A stretch of 8,653 nt of DNA from JBLHRE01 sp047625765 (GTDB lineage: Bacteria; Bacteroidota; Bacteroidia; Flavobacteriales; JBLHRE01). Positions 6,789 through 8,653 of the stretch are shown here, piece by piece. The DNA lies in NCBI GenBank assembly GCA_047625765.1, contig JBLHRE010000076.1:1-8653 (forward strand). Direction: 5' to 3'. Every line of letters starts with the position of its first letter. Positions within the stretch are counted from its first letter, which is position 1. The translations under genes were made by a program, and so were the position numbers. The notes beneath the pieces are model-generated. The model had not been told where the DNA came from. It ran no database searches and was given only the letters and a program-made list of their open reading frames with translations.

Positions 6789-8653
6789 TCTTTCTTTTTG
6801 TACAATTCGAAACGGGTAGGAACCATACGTGGAGGCCAGAAGTTGTTGTCTAAATTGATATCTGCAGTTTCGATATTTGGATCCAAACGAATGCTTCTTA
6901 CCTCTTTATCGAAGAAGAAAACTTTGGTAACAGATTCGCTATCCATTTTCCATATTTCGGCAGGAATATGCTGCTTGTCTTTTGTTCCGTCCAAGAATTC
7001 GAACTCAACAATAACAGGCATAGGAATACCACCTTTCATTCCAAATTTTAATTCGTAGTAGTTGTATCCTTTATCAATCATTGCCTGCTCTGCACCCGTT
7101 AAGCTTTCTTGATATTTCTCAAATTCATCTTTGTCAATGGCATTGATCGCAAACTTATCGTACGTGTTGTAGAAATCTGCTAACTCGGGGGTTTTAGCAA
7201 CAACTGTTTGATCAGCAATTTTAGCATATCGGATGTCTCCAATAAATTCATCCTTTTGTGCATCTTGCTTTCTTGCAATTGCTTTTTCTGTTTCAGGATT
7301 TCCTGTAGAAGGCTGGTACCATTTAACGTCCTCTAAGGCAATATCTACATGGTCTGTAGTGTAGAACCAAGATCTCCAGAACCAGTCTAAATCAACTCCT
7401 GAAGCATCTTCCATAGTACGGAAGAAGTCTGCTGGGCTAGGGTGCTTAAACATCCATCTCGTTGCGTACTCTTTAAAAGCATAATCGAACAAGTCGCGAC
7501 CCATTACAGTCTCACGCAAAATGTTTAATGCTGTTGCTGGCTTACCGTAAGCATTGTTTCCAAATTGGAAAATACTTTCAGAATTGGTCATAATAGGTGA
7601 AATGGTAGATTTATCGCCCCCCATGTAACCTGTAATTTTTGCTGCAGGACCTCTACGAGATGGGTAGTTTGGCTCCCACTCTTGCTCTGTAAGGAACTGG
7701 CAGAAAGTATTCAAACCTTCATCCATCCAAGTCCATTGGCGCTCGTCAGAGTTAATAATCATTGGGAAGAAGTTGTGTCCAACTTCGTGGATAATCACAC
7801 CCATCATTCCGTATTTGATACGCTCAGAGTAGGTGCCGTCTTTTTCTGGACGACCGTAGTTGAAACAAATCATTGGATATTCCATCCCGATAGATGCTGC
7901 ATGAACAGAAATAGCAACGGGGTAAGGGTAATCGAAAGTGTATTTAGAATAGGTCTTTAAGGTATGTGCAACAACTTCTGTCGAGTACTTTTCCCAAAGT
8001 GGATTTCCTTCTTTAGGGTAGTAAGACATTGCCATTACTGTACGACTTCCAAATTTTACTGCTTTTGCATCCCAGATAAATTTACGAGAAGATGCGAAGG
8101 CAAAATCACGCACGTTTTTAGCCTTGAAATTCCAAGTTTTACTCTTGGTACTTTTTACTTTTTCCGCTGCCTCAGCTTCTTCCTGAGTAACAATAATTAC
8201 GGGTTTGCCTGTGCTGTTTTGTGCTTTTGCCCAACGAGAACGTTGCTTGCTTGTTAACACTCTAGAGGCATTTTGAAGCTCTCCAGTAGAAGCAATAACA
8301 TGGTCTGCAGGAACGGTGATACTTACATTATAATCGCCAAAAGGCAATGCAAATTCGCCACGACCTAAGAACTGTTTGTTTTGCCATCCATTGATATCGT
8401 CATACACACACATTCTTGGGTAGAACTGAGCAATGGTATACAAGTAGTTGTCGTTTTCTTCGAAGTATTCGTAACCAGAACGGCCACCAATTTTCATACG
8501 ATCGTTTATGTTGTACCACCATTTTATTTTGAAAGAAAAACTCATCCCTGTTCTAAGAGTATAAGGCAATTCAACACGCATCATGGTATAGTTAACAGTA
8601 TGTTCTAATTTTTTTCCGCTACGATCTGTAACAGATTCCAATTTAAAGCCACC
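6728..8653 (-). CDS. M1-family zinc metallopeptidase (aminopeptidase-like), N-terminus beyond right edge
   Basis: 641 residues are visible, and the frame is open through the right edge, so the true start is outside; the TTG at 8641 is only an internal Leu codon. Counting from the first visible residue, the gluzincin site HEVGH is at 289-293 (7775-7789), followed by x18 and the third zinc ligand E312 in WMDEGLNTF. The exopeptidase loop equivalent to GAMEN reads GMEYP (256-260), and the likely transition-state Tyr is Y369 in NAYGKPATAL. All catalytic residues expected for M1 are present. Visible residues 1 to about 125 are the M1 N-terminal beta-sandwich (QFYPRMCVYDD, GDYNVSITVP). The C-terminal third ends in a Lys/Arg-rich tail (KKKERKSGENK then MQRAKRAEEMAK). 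The expected activity is removal of N-terminal residues from peptides. Bacteroidota relatives are often exported, but any signal peptide is out of view. A strong terminator follows it. Its last 46 bp are copied at 2419-2464. Confidence 0.93.
   Translation of the reverse strand, partial: GGFKLESVTDRSGKKLEHTVNYTMMRVELPYTLRTGMSFSFKIKWWYNINDRMKIGGRSGYEYFEENDNYLYTIAQFYPRMCVYDDINGWQNKQFLGRGEFALPFGDYNVSITVPADHVIASTGELQNASRVLTSKQRSRWAKAQNSTGKPVIIVTQEEAEAAEKVKSTKSKTWNFKAKNVRDFAFASSRKFIWDAKAVKFGSRTVMAMSYYPKEGNPLWEKYSTEVVAHTLKTYSKYTFDYPYPVAISVHAASIGMEYPMICFNYGRPEKDGTYSERIKYGMMGVIIHEVGHNFFPMIINSDERQWTWMDEGLNTFCQFLTEQEWEPNYPSRRGPAAKITGYMGGDKSTISPIMTNSESIFQFGNNAYGKPATALNILRETVMGRDLFDYAFKEYATRWMFKHPSPADFFRTMEDASGVDLDWFWRSWFYTTDHVDIALEDVKWYQPSTGNPETEKAIARKQDAQKDEFIGDIRYAKIADQTVVAKTPELADFYNTYDKFAINAIDKDEFEKYQESLTGAEQAMIDKGYNYYELKFGMKGGIPMPVIVEFEFLDGTKDKQHIPAEIWKMDSESVTKVFFFDKEVRSIRLDPNIETADINLDNNFWPPRMVPTRFELYKKKERKSGENKMQRAKRAEEMAK

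Noticed and set aside
6798..8608. Plus-strand open frames of 75-97 codons opposite the peptidase
   Set aside because: They lie antisense to a gene with complete catalytic motifs and their translations show no recognisable domain or conserved pattern.
8639..8641. TTG at 8641 as the peptidase start
   Set aside because: The frame stays open to the right edge (GGFK precedes it), and a start here would cut into the M1 N-terminal beta-sandwich, so the gene is simply truncated by the window.

Overview
The window is AT-rich bacterial DNA that looks like Bacteroidota, probably the Flavobacteriales or a related order. Three things point there. A large protein ends in the gliding-motility/type IX secretion C-terminal domain (CHU_C / TIGR04131-like). 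Two adjacent genes encode Cys-rich arrays of PKD/Ig-like domains. Starts lack a Shine-Dalgarno sequence, and one start has a TAnnTTTG-type -7 box. The genus cannot be named from this sequence.

All three genes lie on the minus strand, so the reading order runs from right to left. (1) 8653-6728: an M1-family (gluzincin) zinc metallopeptidase, cut by the right edge and followed by a strong intrinsic terminator (6674-6710). (2) 6519-2482: a complete 1345-residue secreted surface or adhesin-like protein with a signal peptide, about 13 PKD/Ig-like domains and a T9SS-type C-terminal domain. (3) 2338-1: the N-terminal 779 residues of a second secreted multi-PKD protein, cut by the left edge. It has a signal peptide and the 'HIIGGE...CC...DGDSxVYxLC...RDFxF' N-terminal domain common in Bacteroidota. 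No RNA gene, CRISPR array, transposase or integrase was seen.

Two structural observations stand out. First, the last 46 bp of the peptidase gene, ending exactly at its stop codon, are repeated without change 4309 bp away at 2419-2464, just after the complete PKD gene, with weaker similarity continuing to about 2479. The PKD gene therefore sits between direct repeats of its neighbour's 3' end, and recombination between the copies would remove it while leaving the peptidase intact. Second, the PKD arrays have a higher-order period. The complete protein repeats a three-domain A-B-C unit every 255 residues (765 bp). The partial neighbour repeats a two-domain A-B unit every 169 residues (507 bp). 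The two neighbours thus seem to share A and B domain classes and to differ by a C class.

The likely shared setting is the cell envelope or extracellular space: two secreted adhesin-like proteins beside a probably exported peptidase. A functional link between the peptidase and the PKD proteins is not shown by the sequence.
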